From NCBI RefSeq assembly GCF_003116135.1, contig NZ_PDOA01000001.1, forward strand, positions 62,001-126,000: a stretch of 64,000 nt of DNA, read 5' to 3'. Under the pieces are notes generated by a model, which saw only the letters and a list, made by a program, of their open reading frames with translations, had not been told where the DNA came from and ran no database searches. Origin of the DNA: Teichococcus aestuarii. Lineage in GTDB: Bacteria > Pseudomonadota > Alphaproteobacteria > Acetobacterales > Acetobacteraceae. Of the stretch, positions 24,413 through 33,445 are shown piece by piece; position 1 is the first letter of the stretch, and each line of letters begins with the position of its first letter. The position numbers and the translations under genes are program-made.

Positions 24413-25584
24413 CAGGAAGGCTGCACCGCGGCCGGCAGGCCGGCCGGGCTGCCGCCGCGCCGCTTCTCGGTGAGGCTCAGCAGCCCCGCGACCAGCATCT
24501 GGGTGGCGACCCCGGCGGTGACATAGGCGATGTCGAACACGGGACCGTCGAAGCCCGTCTGCTTCAGCGCCACGCCGGTGATGCTGACCACGAGCCCGGT
24601 GCAGAACACCGGCAGCGAATGGCGCCCCATCATCGCCAGCGGGTGGCGCGACGGCAGGCCGCGCGCCCAGCCCTGCAGCGGCGAGTGCGCCACCACGTAG
24701 CACAGCGCCAGGACATGCAGCAGCCGCGGCACGGACAGGAACTGCTTCTCCGGCACCGTCAGGAAATCCGGCAGCAGCGGGATCCAGCCGGCCGGCGGCA
24801 GGCCAGGGCCGCGCGTCACCACCAGCGCCAGCACCAGATAGGCCAGCGCCGCCCACCAGGCGCCACGGTGATAGGGCATGGCGGCGCCCAGCCGGTTGCG
24901 CCGCGCCCCCAGCGCGAAGCCGATGACGAACAGGAACTGCCAGGAGAGCGGATTGAAGAACCAGCCGCCGGGCAGCGGGTAGGCGGGCAGGTTGGTGCCG
25001 GTGAGCCCCGCCGCCGTGTAGAGCGCCGCCGAGAGCACCACCGCCAGCGACAGGCTGCGCGAGGCCACGAACAGCAGCAGCGGCAGCATGCCGATCAGCA
25101 CGAAGTAGAGCGGCAGGATGTTCAGGAAGCCGGGCTGGTAGGCGAGGGTGACGGCGGAGACCAGCGCCTCGGCCGGGTCCATCATCAGCGGCTCCAGCGC
25201 GATGACGGAGAACAGGCCGAAATCGCCCGTGCGGATGACGCCGAGCGCGAACACCGCGCCCCCCAGCACCACCAGCGCCAGGTGCGTGGTGTAGAGCCTG
25301 ACCGCGCGGCTGGCCACCTTGAGCGAGACGGCGAGCCGCTGGCCGATGGCATAGCGGCTGAAATAGGCGGCCGCCGCGGCGTAGCCGGCGAACATCACGA
25401 ACAGGTCGGCCGCGTCCGAGAAGCCGAAATTCTTGTGCGTCACATTCTCCAGGATGTTGCCGGAGACGTGGTTGATGAAGATCGTGATCAGCGCCAGGCC
25501 GCGCCAGACATCCAGTGCGGTGTCGCGTCCGGGCGGAAGCAGAGTGCCGGGCGACGCCGACGGGCTGGGCGGAGCGGCCGCCAT
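24412..25584 (-). CDS. OpgC-domain membrane acyltransferase-like protein
   Basis: 390 residues with about ten hydrophobic helices. The family-typical N-terminal sequence RDTALDVWRGLALITIFINHVSGN is present, followed by FSDAADLFVMFAGY as in OpgC proteins, which succinylate osmoregulated periplasmic glucans. Its start (25584) is preceded by AGGAGA; a longer in-frame upstream extension lacks this. No opgG or opgH is in the window, so the acceptor is unknown. The downstream SGNH hydrolase is coupled by a 1-base overlap. Confidence 0.85.
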   Translation of the reverse strand: MAAAPPSPSASPGTLLPPGRDTALDVWRGLALITIFINHVSGNILENVTHKNFGFSDAADLFVMFAGYAAAAAYFSRYAIGQRLAVSLKVASRAVRLYTTHLALVVLGGAVFALGVIRTGDFGLFSVIALEPLMMDPAEALVSAVTLAYQPGFLNILPLYFVLIGMLPLLLFVASRSLSLAVVLSAALYTAAGLTGTNLPAYPLPGGWFFNPLSWQFLFVIGFALGARRNRLGAAMPYHRGAWWAALAYLVLALVVTRGPGLPPAGWIPLLPDFLTVPEKQFLSVPRLLHVLALCYVVAHSPLQGWARGLPSRHPLAMMGRHSLPVFCTGLVVSITGVALKQTGFDGPVFDIAYVTAGVATQMLVAGLLSLTEKRRGGSPAGLPAAVQPS

Positions 25585-25724
25585 GGAACATCTCCTGCTG
25601 TTCTTGACCGGCACGGCGCAGGCCATGGCGGGCGGTGGCGCGGGGCGGCCTCGCGATGGAAATAGGGCGCGGGCGTTGCCGTTGCAGGGTGCGGGTGGTC
25701 AAGAGGCGGTGTGGCGTGCCCCGC

Positions 25725-26603
25725 TCAGGCGGGGGTGAGGTCCACCGCCACCTCCAGGCTGTGCCGGCCGCCGCCCAGGATGATGCCGCGCAGCGGCGAG
25801 ATGTCGTGGAAGTCCCGGCCCCAGCCCAGCACCACATGCTCGTCGCGCACCACCAGGTCGTTGGTGGGGTCGAGGTCCACCCAGCCATGCGCCGGGCCGA
25901 GCCAGGCCCCCACCCAGGCATGCGACTGGTCGGAGCCCAGATGCTTGGTGCCGCCCGGTGGCGGCAGGGTGCGGATATAGCCCGAGACGTAGCGCGCCGG
26001 CAGGCCGAGGCCGCGCAGCCCGCACAGCATCAGGTGGGTGAAGTCCTGGCAGACGCCCGCACGCTGCGCCAGCACCTGCGAGACCGGGGTGGCGATGCCG
26101 GTGACGCCGGCGCGGAAGGCGAAGTCCCGGTAGATGCGCGTGGTCACCTCCCGCAGCGCCGCCAGCACCGGGCGGCCGGGGGTGAAGGACTGCGCCACAT
26201 AGTCCCGCGCCCCGGCATGCTCGGGCAGCATGGGGGAGGGGAAGGTGAATTCCGCCACCGGGCCGCTGCGCGCCGCCTCGGCCGCCACCTGCTCCCAGGG
26301 CGGGGTCGCGGCGGCGGGCGGCGGCGGCGGGAAGGCGACGTCGATCTCCGCCTCCGCCACCACCTCGAAGCGGGCATGCGGCCGGTCGAGGAACAGCCAG
26401 GTGACGCGGTTGCCGAAATGGTCGAGGCCGGAGGAGACGCGCGCCGGCTCCGGCGCGCAGGCCAGCGTCTCCCACCGCAGCTGCTGGTGCGGCAGCGGGC
26501 GCGGCGAGAGGTGCAGCATGTGACTGGCCATGTCCACCGCCTCGGCATAGCGGTAGATCGTGGCGTGGCGGATGCGCCAGCGGCTCATACGGGGGTGGCT
26601 CAT
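25725..26603 (-). CDS. Transglutaminase-like protein of the ATP-grasp/alpha-E module
   Basis: 292 residues. A beta-rich N-terminal Bact_transglu_N domain (RIRHATIYRYAEAVDMASH) precedes the papain-like core with catalytic Cys185 (RAGVCQDFTHL), His228 (SHAWVGAW) and Asp near 245 (DLDPTND). Triad intact. The family includes cysteine proteases and peptide cross-linking enzymes. The start overlaps the ATP-grasp/alpha-E gene by 4 bases (ATGA), and it is the last gene of a three-gene operon. It is most likely a peptidase or amidase acting on the product of that module; function is not experimentally known to me. Confidence 0.87.
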   Translation of the reverse strand: MSHPRMSRWRIRHATIYRYAEAVDMASHMLHLSPRPLPHQQLRWETLACAPEPARVSSGLDHFGNRVTWLFLDRPHARFEVVAEAEIDVAFPPPPPAAATPPWEQVAAEAARSGPVAEFTFPSPMLPEHAGARDYVAQSFTPGRPVLAALREVTTRIYRDFAFRAGVTGIATPVSQVLAQRAGVCQDFTHLMLCGLRGLGLPARYVSGYIRTLPPPGGTKHLGSDQSHAWVGAWLGPAHGWVDLDPTNDLVVRDEHVVLGWGRDFHDISPLRGIILGGGRHSLEVAVDLTPA

Positions 26604-29131
26604 GCGGCGCCCCAGAACAGCACGGAGGGCTCCTCCGCCATCTCCTGCCCCAGCGACTGCGCGGGCGGCAGCAGCGCGAAGTAGCGGCGGCTGATGTTGT
26701 CCGACAGGGTGGCGACCTCGCCCGCCAGCGTGGCGAGGCGCGGGGCGATCTGCACGGCCGCCAGCGCCGGGTCGCGCGCCGCCTGCACGGCCAGGGGCAT
26801 GTCCTCCACCGTGGCCAGCAGCGCCTCGGCCTGCGGCAGCAGGTCGTGCTCCGGCCCGCCATCGATGTCGGTCAGCAGCCGGCGGATGGCGTGGAGCTGA
26901 AAGGCGAGGCCACGCGGGTTGCCGGGGTCGGCCAGCACCAGGTCCAGCGCCGGCGCGGGCTGCAGCACGCCGAGATAGCGGCTGCGGTAGGTGATGACGC
27001 TGTCGCACAGCTCCAGCGCCAGCCGCAGCCCGCCCTCGATGCGGCTGGCCGGCTGGTCCAGCGCGAAGCCGAGCTGCGCGGCGATGGCCTGGGCGCGCTC
27101 CACCCGCCGGCCGAGGTCGAGGAAGGCGTAGCCGCCGGCGCGCACCATGTTCTCCGCCGCCGCGCCCGCCACGCCGGCGGAGTAGCGCAGCACGCCGGCC
27201 AGCGCCTCCTCCAGCCCCTGCTGGCCGCGGTGCTGCGCCGCCGCCTGCACCTGCACGGCACGCAGCGGCAGGGTGAAGAGGGTGTGTATGTCGCCCGTCA
27301 GCCGGTCGCGCACCGCCTCGACGAGGCGGGCGATCTCGGCCATCTGCCGGCCGACGGCGCCGCCCTCGCGCAGCGCGCGCCACAGCGCCGCCTGCAGCGC
27401 GCCGCTGGCGGCGCCGCTCGGCATGTCCTCGGCCTGCACCAGCCCGGCATGGCGCAGCGCGGCGGAGAGCGCCGTCAGCTCGGCGAATTCGCGCGGCAGC
27501 AGCGGGCCGCGCTCCAGCCGCGCCAGCGCCGCGCGCATCAGCCGCGCCGCGCCTTCCAGCCGCTCCACGTAGCGGCCGAGCCAGAACATGTTGTCGGCCA
27601 CGCGGGAGGGCAGCTCGCCCGTGGCGCGGCGGATCGGCAGCGGCTGGCGGGGCAGGGCGGCGGGGCCGAGGATCGCGGCGCCCTCCTCGGCCAGCACCCA
27701 CACATCCTTGGCCAGGCCCTGCTGCGGCAGGCGGCCGGCCAGCGCCTCGGCATCGCCCGGCACGCGCGCAAGGCCGCCCGGCATCACCTGCCATTCCGCC
27801 CCGTCCTGCGCCAGGAACAGGCGCAGCACCACCGGGCGGGGGGAGAGGCGCTCGCCATCGGCGCAGGGGGCGACGGAAGGGGGCATGTCGCGCGTCGCCG
27901 CCCAGTCCTGCGGGCGCTCGGCCACGCGGCGCAGCAGCGCCTCGCGCGCCGCCTCCGGCATCCGCGCCGGGTGACGGGCGGCGGCGCCGCCGTCGAAGGC
28001 GGGGCGCAGCAGCCACTGGCCGGGGTCGCGCAGCACCATCGCCAGCGCCTCCGGCCCGGCCAGCCAGTGCGTCTCCGCCGAGGGCAGCAGCAGCGCCTCG
28101 CCCAGCAGGCGGCGGCAGAGCGCGGGCAGCAGCGCCGCCAGCGCCGGCGCCTCCACCATGCCGCAGCCAGGGGCGTTGACAATGCGCAGCGTGCCGTTGC
28201 GCGCCGCGTCCATCAGCCCTGGCACGCCGCCATGGCCGCCGAACTCCAGCGGGTCGAGGTGCCGCCCGTCCATCCGCCGCAGCAGCACATCGACCGGCTG
28301 CGGCCCCTTCAGCGTCTTGAGGAACAGGGCGCCGCCGCGCGCCGTCAGGTCGCCCGGCTCGACCAGGGCGCAGGACAGCTCGCCGGCCAGCAGCACATGC
28401 TCGAACCAGAGCGGGTGGTGCACCCCCGGGGTCAGCAGGGCGATGGCGGCGTTGTCCGGGCCGCGTGGCGAGAGGCGCTGGAGCGAATCCAGCCAGCGGT
28501 CGAAGAAGGGGCGCAGCGGGCGCACCTGCTGGCCGCGGAACAGGTTGGGCACCACGCGGGCCAGCATCCGCCGGTTCTCCTGCGCGTGGCCGATGCCGGC
28601 GGCACGGCTGGTGCGGTCGGCCAGCACGCGCCAGGCGCCGTCCGGGCCGCGCAGCAGGTCGGCGGCGTAGGTGGTCAGCAGCGGGCCGGCGGGGGCGCGC
28701 CCCTCGGCGCGGCAGGGGCGCAGGAAGGCGGGGTTGGCGAAGACCAGGGCCGGCGGCACCAGCCCCTCGGCCAGCAGGGCCTGCGGCCCGTAGAAATCGG
28801 CCAGCAGCCGCTCCAGCAGGCGCGCCCGCTGCGACAGCCCCTCGGACAGCGCGGCGAACTCGCGCGCCGGCAGCGGCAGCGGCACCGGGTCGCAGCGCCA
28901 GGCGCGGCTGGCCTGGGCGGCGCCGGGCAGCAGGGAGGTGATGCCCTCATCCTCGAAGGCGCGGTCCAGCCGGCGCGCCGCCTCGCCGATGCCGTTCCCG
29001 GCATAGTCCTGCGGCAGGTCGGAGAAGGCGGCCAGCAGGCGCCGCCAATGGGGCCGCACCTGGCCGCGGCCATCGACCATCTCATCGGGCACAGCGGGGG
29101 GCACGGCGGGGGGCGGTGCGGGAAGGTTCAC
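26600..29131 (-). CDS. Circularly permuted ATP-grasp / alpha-E domain fusion
   Basis: 843 residues. The first roughly 500 residues are the circularly permuted ATP-grasp ligase type (COG2308), including LLTTYAADLLRGPDGAWRVL and VVLRLFLAQDGAEWQVMPGG. The remainder, starting near SRVADNMFWLGRYVERLEG, is the alpha-E helical domain (COG2307). The two are often separate adjacent genes; here they are one polypeptide. ATP-grasp enzymes of this type are predicted to form amide or peptide bonds. The gene sits between two transglutaminase-type genes, 13 bases after the larger one, a repeatedly seen neighbourhood predicted to make and trim a peptide tag or conjugate. Substrate unknown. Confidence 0.88.
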   Translation of the reverse strand: MNLPAPPPAVPPAVPDEMVDGRGQVRPHWRRLLAAFSDLPQDYAGNGIGEAARRLDRAFEDEGITSLLPGAAQASRAWRCDPVPLPLPAREFAALSEGLSQRARLLERLLADFYGPQALLAEGLVPPALVFANPAFLRPCRAEGRAPAGPLLTTYAADLLRGPDGAWRVLADRTSRAAGIGHAQENRRMLARVVPNLFRGQQVRPLRPFFDRWLDSLQRLSPRGPDNAAIALLTPGVHHPLWFEHVLLAGELSCALVEPGDLTARGGALFLKTLKGPQPVDVLLRRMDGRHLDPLEFGGHGGVPGLMDAARNGTLRIVNAPGCGMVEAPALAALLPALCRRLLGEALLLPSAETHWLAGPEALAMVLRDPGQWLLRPAFDGGAAARHPARMPEAAREALLRRVAERPQDWAATRDMPPSVAPCADGERLSPRPVVLRLFLAQDGAEWQVMPGGLARVPGDAEALAGRLPQQGLAKDVWVLAEEGAAILGPAALPRQPLPIRRATGELPSRVADNMFWLGRYVERLEGAARLMRAALARLERGPLLPREFAELTALSAALRHAGLVQAEDMPSGAASGALQAALWRALREGGAVGRQMAEIARLVEAVRDRLTGDIHTLFTLPLRAVQVQAAAQHRGQQGLEEALAGVLRYSAGVAGAAAENMVRAGGYAFLDLGRRVERAQAIAAQLGFALDQPASRIEGGLRLALELCDSVITYRSRYLGVLQPAPALDLVLADPGNPRGLAFQLHAIRRLLTDIDGGPEHDLLPQAEALLATVEDMPLAVQAARDPALAAVQIAPRLATLAGEVATLSDNISRRYFALLPPAQSLGQEMAEEPSVLFWGAA

Positions 29132-29144
29132 CCCGCGCCCGGTA

Positions 29145-32100
29145 TCATGCGAGGCGGCGCAGGTCGAGCGTGCGGCGCAGCTCCGGCGAGTCCACCGGCG
29201 CCGGCGGCGTGCCCGCGCCCACGCTGTGGCCGAAGGGGAAGAAGCGGGCCCGGCGGCGCGCCTCCGCCTCGTTGGCGTTGACCGGGAAGCGCTCGTAGTT
29301 GCGCCCGCCCGGATGCACCACGTGGTGGGTGAAGCCGCCGAGGGAGCGGCCGGTCCAGCTGTCCCACAGGTCGAAGGTGAGCGGCGCCTGGGCGCGGATG
29401 GTCGGGTGCAGGGCGGAAGGCGGCGACCACGCCTTGAAGCGCACGCCGGCCACGAACTCGCCGGCGCGGCCGGTGGAGGCCATCGGCAGGGCGTGGCCGT
29501 TCACCGCCAGGGTGAAGCGCTCGGGCGCGAAGCCGCTGGCGCGCAGCTGCAGCCGCTCGGTGCTGCTGTCCACGAAGCGGGCGGTGCCGCCGCCGAAATT
29601 CTCCTCGCCCAGCACGTGCCAGGGCTCCAGCGCGTGGCGCAGCTCAAGGCCCACCCCATGCAGCGAGACCTCGCCCACCAGCGGGAAGCGGAAGGCGAAA
29701 TGCGGGTCGAACCACGCCGTCTCCAGCGGCGCGCCGAGGCTCCTCAGCTCCTCGATGGCATCGGCGAAATCCTGCGCCGCGTAGTGGGGCAGCATGAAGT
29801 CGTCGTGCAGCCGGCTGCCCCAGCGCACCAGGCGCCGCTCATAGGGCGTGCGCCAGAAGGCGGCCACGGCGGCGCGCATCAGCAGCATCTGCGCCGCCGA
29901 CATGCGGGGGTTGGGCGGCATCTCGAAGGCGCGGAACTCCACCAGGCCGCGCCGGCCGCCGGCATGGTCGGGCGAGTAGAGCTTGTCGATGCAGAACTCG
30001 GTGCGGTGGGTGTTGCCCGTCATGTCCGCCAGGATGTTGCGGAACAGCCGGTCGGTCAGCCAGGGCGGCGCGGGCTGGAAGGGCTTCACCTGCTGGAAGG
30101 CGATCTCCAGCTCGTTCAGCGAATCCTGCCGCGCCTCGTCGATGCGCGGGTGCTGGCTGGTCGGCCCGATGAACAGGCCGGAGAACAGGAAGGAGAGGCT
30201 CGGGTGGTTGTGCCAGAAGCCGAGCAGCGACTTCAGCAGGTCCGGCCGGCGCAGGAAGGGGCTTTCCTCCACCGAGGCGCCGCCCATCACCACGTGGTTG
30301 CCACCCCCCGTGCCGACATGCCGGCCATCGAGCATGAACTTCTCGGCCGCCAGCCCTTCCTCGCGCGCCAGGGCGTAGAGCTGCTCGGTGCGCGCCACAT
30401 GCTCGGCCCAGGAATGGGCGGGGTGGATGTTCACCTCGATCACGCCCGGGTCGGGGGTGATGGAGAAGCTCAGCAGGCGCGGGTCGGAAGGCGGGCCGTA
30501 GCCTTCCAGCACCACCTTGCGCCCCTGCGCGGCGGCGGTGTCCTCGATGGCGGCGGTCAGCGCCAGCCAGTCCTCCGCCATGTGCAGCGGCGGGTAGAAG
30601 ACATGGATCTTGCCCTCCCGCGCCTCGACGGTGAGGGCGGTGCGCACCAGCCCCGGCTCCTCCCGCCCGAGCACGGGGGCTTCCCGGCGCGGCGGCGGTG
30701 CCTGCCGCAGCGCGGCGGCGCCGGGCAGCGGGCCACCCGCCGTGCCAGCGGAGGGCAGGCCCTGGCCGGGGAGGGGCTGGTGGCGCAGCGGGAAGCCGGG
30801 CGCGCCCTCGCGCGGCGCCGGCGCGCCGGGCAGGGAGCGCTGGTCGTGCAGCGCCTGGGCGGAGGGGAAGGGGCCGGGCGGCGCGAAGGGGTCGCGCTCG
30901 AACTCCGCGGGGATGCTGGCGGGGTCGGCCCAGGGCAGGCTTTCCAGCGGCAGGCGGAAGCCGATCGGCGAGTCGCCGGGCAGCAGGAAGATCGGGTCGT
31001 CGTGCCGGAACAGCCACAGTCCGCTCTCCCAGCCCCCGTTCTCCCCGGAGCCGTCGGCGCGGCGGCGCAGCGGCAGGACGGAGCCGACCTCGGCCGAAAG
31101 CCCCTGGCCGAACACCTTGGCCAGCCGCGCCCGCTCCAGCGGGTCGCGCAGCTTCGAATCCTCGGCGACGACGTTGGCCGGCAGGCGCTTCTCCCGCCAC
31201 AGGTAGTGGTGGATGTCCTCATGGGCCGGCTGCACATAGCTCTCGGCCAGGCCCAGACGGGCGGCCAGGGCGCGCGCGAAGGCCCGCGCGTCCTGCGCCG
31301 TGGCGTCATCCGTGTCGTCGTCGCCGGCGAGGCGGGCGGGGTCCTGCCAGACCGGCTCGCCATCGGCCCGCCAGTAGGCGTTCAGCGCCCAGCGCGGCAG
31401 CTGCTCGCCCGGGTAGTGCTTGCCCATGGCGTGCTGCACGGCGGCGCCCGGCGCCCAGAGCGGCAGCAGCCGGTTGAGCAGCCGGTTGGCGTAGCGGCGC
31501 TTGCTGGGGCCGAGGGCGGCGGTGTTCCATTCCGGCGCCTCCTGGTCGGTGGCGCAGACGAAGGTGGGCTCGCCACCCATGGTCAGCCGCACGCCACCCT
31601 CGGCGAGCTGTGCGTCCACCGCCTCGCCCGCCGCCTGGATGGCGGCCCAGGCCGCTTCCGCGTAGGGGCTGGTGACGCGCGGCGTCTCGCGGATGCGGCG
31701 CACGCCCATGCCGAAGTCGAAGCTCACCTCGGCCTTGCTCATCAGGCCGGAGATGGGGGCGGCGGATTGCGGCTCCGGCGTCGCCGCCAGCGGGATGTGG
31801 CCCTCGCCGGCCAGCAGGCCGGAGGTGGCATCCAGCCCCACCCAGCCGGCGCCGGGCAGATAGACCTCGGCCCAGGCGTGCAGGTCGGTGAAGTCCTCGG
31901 TGGGGCCCTCGGGGCCTTCCAGCGGCTTCTGGTCGGCCACCAGCTGGATCAGGTAGCCGGAGACGAAGCGCGCCGCGTAGCCCAGGTTGCGCAGCAGCTG
32001 CACCAGCAGCCAGGCGCTGTCACGGCAGGAGCCGCGGCCCTCGGCCAGCGTCCGCTCCGGCGCCCAGACGCCCGGCTCCAGGCGCACGATGTAGGAGACG

Positions 32101-32564
32101 CGCTGGTTGATCAGCCCGTTCAGCCGCATCAGCATGCCGACGGTGCTCTGCCGCTCGCGCGGCACCTCGGCCAGCAGCCCCTGCAGCATCGGGCCGGGTG
32201 CCTCGGCGCGGCGGAAGGGGGCCAGCTCCTGCTCCAGCACCGGGTCGTAGGCGAAGGGCCATTGCTCCGCCTCCGGCTCCAGAAAGAAGTCGAACGGGTT
32301 GATGGTGGCCATGTCGGCCACCAGGTCCACCGTCACCTCGAAATGCCGCACCGGCTCGGGAAAGACGACGCGAGCGAGGAAATTGCCCTGCGGGTCCTGC
32401 TGCCAGTTCAGGAAGTGCGGACTGGGCTCGATCTTCAGCGCGTAGGAGAGGATCGGGGTCCGGGCATGCGGCGCCGGCCGCAGCCGGATCGTCTGTGGCC
32501 CCAGGCTGACGGGGCGATCATAGGCGTAGCGGGTGCGGTGCGTCAGCGCGACGTGAATCGACAT
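29145..32564 (-). CDS. Large transglutaminase-like/DUF2126 protein
   Basis: 1139 residues. An N-terminal Bact_transglu_N domain (VALTHRTRYAYDRPVSLGPQ) is followed by a transglutaminase core with the Cys in GRGSCRDSAWLLVQ, His in LHAWAEVYLPG and Asp in GLDATSG. The C-terminal two thirds are the DUF2126 domain, a glutamate-ligase-like fold with SLTMGGEPTFV-type text (VRLTMGGEPTFVCATDQE) and a His/Asn-rich segment HVGTGGGNHVVMGG. A Pro/Ala-rich low-complexity linker is near residue 600. First gene of the three-gene module. It is normal for the family in length. No signal peptide, so a cytoplasmic role is likely. Confidence 0.88.
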   Translation of the reverse strand: MSIHVALTHRTRYAYDRPVSLGPQTIRLRPAPHARTPILSYALKIEPSPHFLNWQQDPQGNFLARVVFPEPVRHFEVTVDLVADMATINPFDFFLEPEAEQWPFAYDPVLEQELAPFRRAEAPGPMLQGLLAEVPRERQSTVGMLMRLNGLINQRVSYIVRLEPGVWAPERTLAEGRGSCRDSAWLLVQLLRNLGYAARFVSGYLIQLVADQKPLEGPEGPTEDFTDLHAWAEVYLPGAGWVGLDATSGLLAGEGHIPLAATPEPQSAAPISGLMSKAEVSFDFGMGVRRIRETPRVTSPYAEAAWAAIQAAGEAVDAQLAEGGVRLTMGGEPTFVCATDQEAPEWNTAALGPSKRRYANRLLNRLLPLWAPGAAVQHAMGKHYPGEQLPRWALNAYWRADGEPVWQDPARLAGDDDTDDATAQDARAFARALAARLGLAESYVQPAHEDIHHYLWREKRLPANVVAEDSKLRDPLERARLAKVFGQGLSAEVGSVLPLRRRADGSGENGGWESGLWLFRHDDPIFLLPGDSPIGFRLPLESLPWADPASIPAEFERDPFAPPGPFPSAQALHDQRSLPGAPAPREGAPGFPLRHQPLPGQGLPSAGTAGGPLPGAAALRQAPPPRREAPVLGREEPGLVRTALTVEAREGKIHVFYPPLHMAEDWLALTAAIEDTAAAQGRKVVLEGYGPPSDPRLLSFSITPDPGVIEVNIHPAHSWAEHVARTEQLYALAREEGLAAEKFMLDGRHVGTGGGNHVVMGGASVEESPFLRRPDLLKSLLGFWHNHPSLSFLFSGLFIGPTSQHPRIDEARQDSLNELEIAFQQVKPFQPAPPWLTDRLFRNILADMTGNTHRTEFCIDKLYSPDHAGGRRGLVEFRAFEMPPNPRMSAAQMLLMRAAVAAFWRTPYERRLVRWGSRLHDDFMLPHYAAQDFADAIEELRSLGAPLETAWFDPHFAFRFPLVGEVSLHGVGLELRHALEPWHVLGEENFGGGTARFVDSSTERLQLRASGFAPERFTLAVNGHALPMASTGRAGEFVAGVRFKAWSPPSALHPTIRAQAPLTFDLWDSWTGRSLGGFTHHVVHPGGRNYERFPVNANEAEARRRARFFPFGHSVGAGTPPAPVDSPELRRTLDLRRLA

Positions 32565-32660
32565 GCAGGATCCCGGCGATCGTTCCTGCGGCGCAGCATA
32601 GACCGCGCCTTCGGGCCGGAGGAAATAAACCAGTCGGAATTAAACCGGTTGGGAGGCGGC

Positions 32661-33230
32661 TCAGCCGTCGCCGCCGGCGCGCCGGCCGATCTCGGCCGCG
32701 GCGGCGTTGGCGGCCGCTTCGGTCTCGCGCAGGGCGGGCAGGGTGGACAGGCGCTCCAGCGTCCCGAGTCCCGGCAGGCCGAAGCCCGGCCGCTCCAGCG
32801 CCGGCGCGGCCAGGAGAGCGCGGCCGCTCTCCAGCATCTCCGCCGCCTGCGTCAGCGCCGCCACCACCACCGCGGGGGAGGCGCCACCGCTGATGCCGAG
32901 CCGCGCCCGCACCGCCGCGCGCGCCTGGCCGAGCAGGACAACCACGTCCGGCGGCGTCTCGGGCGACCAGTAGGGGTCGCGCGCCAGCCCGTCGGTCAGG
33001 ATCTCGAGATCGGCCACCGCCGGGGCGGCGCGGCCGGGCTGCCCCCGCCAGCGCGACAGGTCGCCGAATTCCCAGGGCGCGCGCAGTGCCGCGGCGTGGA
33101 TGCGGTCGCCGAAGCCGACGGCGTAGCCGCCGATGCGGCGGTCGGCATCCTCGCCGCCGGCGCAGGCGGCCAGCAGGGGAAGGGCCAGCAGGGGAAGGAC
33201 AAGCAGGGAGAGGGCGTGGCGGCGTTGCAT
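32661..33230 (-). CDS. Putative lipoprotein of unknown function
   Basis: 189 residues. MQRRHALSLLVLPLLALPLLAAC is a lipoprotein signal (basic start, hydrophobic core, lipobox LLAAC), written here as MQRRHALSLL then VLPLLALPLLAAC. The mature part is helical and Ala-rich, with two recurring motifs of Asp/Pro-rich loops (ARDPYWSPETPPD). I do not recognise the family. It lies alone on the minus strand; hisZ diverges from it across a 215-base gap. An upstream extension in the same frame was rejected because it removes the signal from the N-terminus. Confidence 0.65.
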   Translation of the reverse strand: MQRRHALSLLVLPLLALPLLAACAGGEDADRRIGGYAVGFGDRIHAAALRAPWEFGDLSRWRGQPGRAAPAVADLEILTDGLARDPYWSPETPPDVVVLLGQARAAVRARLGISGGASPAVVVAALTQAAEMLESGRALLAAPALERPGFGLPGLGTLERLSTLPALRETEAAANAAAAEIGRRAGGDG

Positions 33231-33445
33231 GTCCTGCAGATAAGGCGCCGCCCGGGCGGGGCCAGGGGTGGGCGGCGCTGCGGGCGGGGCGGGGGCCTCG
33301 CGCCGCTGCGCGCAATGCCGGGAGCAGGCCCGCGCATCCGCGCGACGATCCGCCCTTGCCCCCGCCGCCTTGCGCTGCCACACAGCCGCCGTTTGCCCCT
33401 GACCCCGTGCCGCGCCCTTCGACCGGCGCCCCGGCCTCCGGAACC

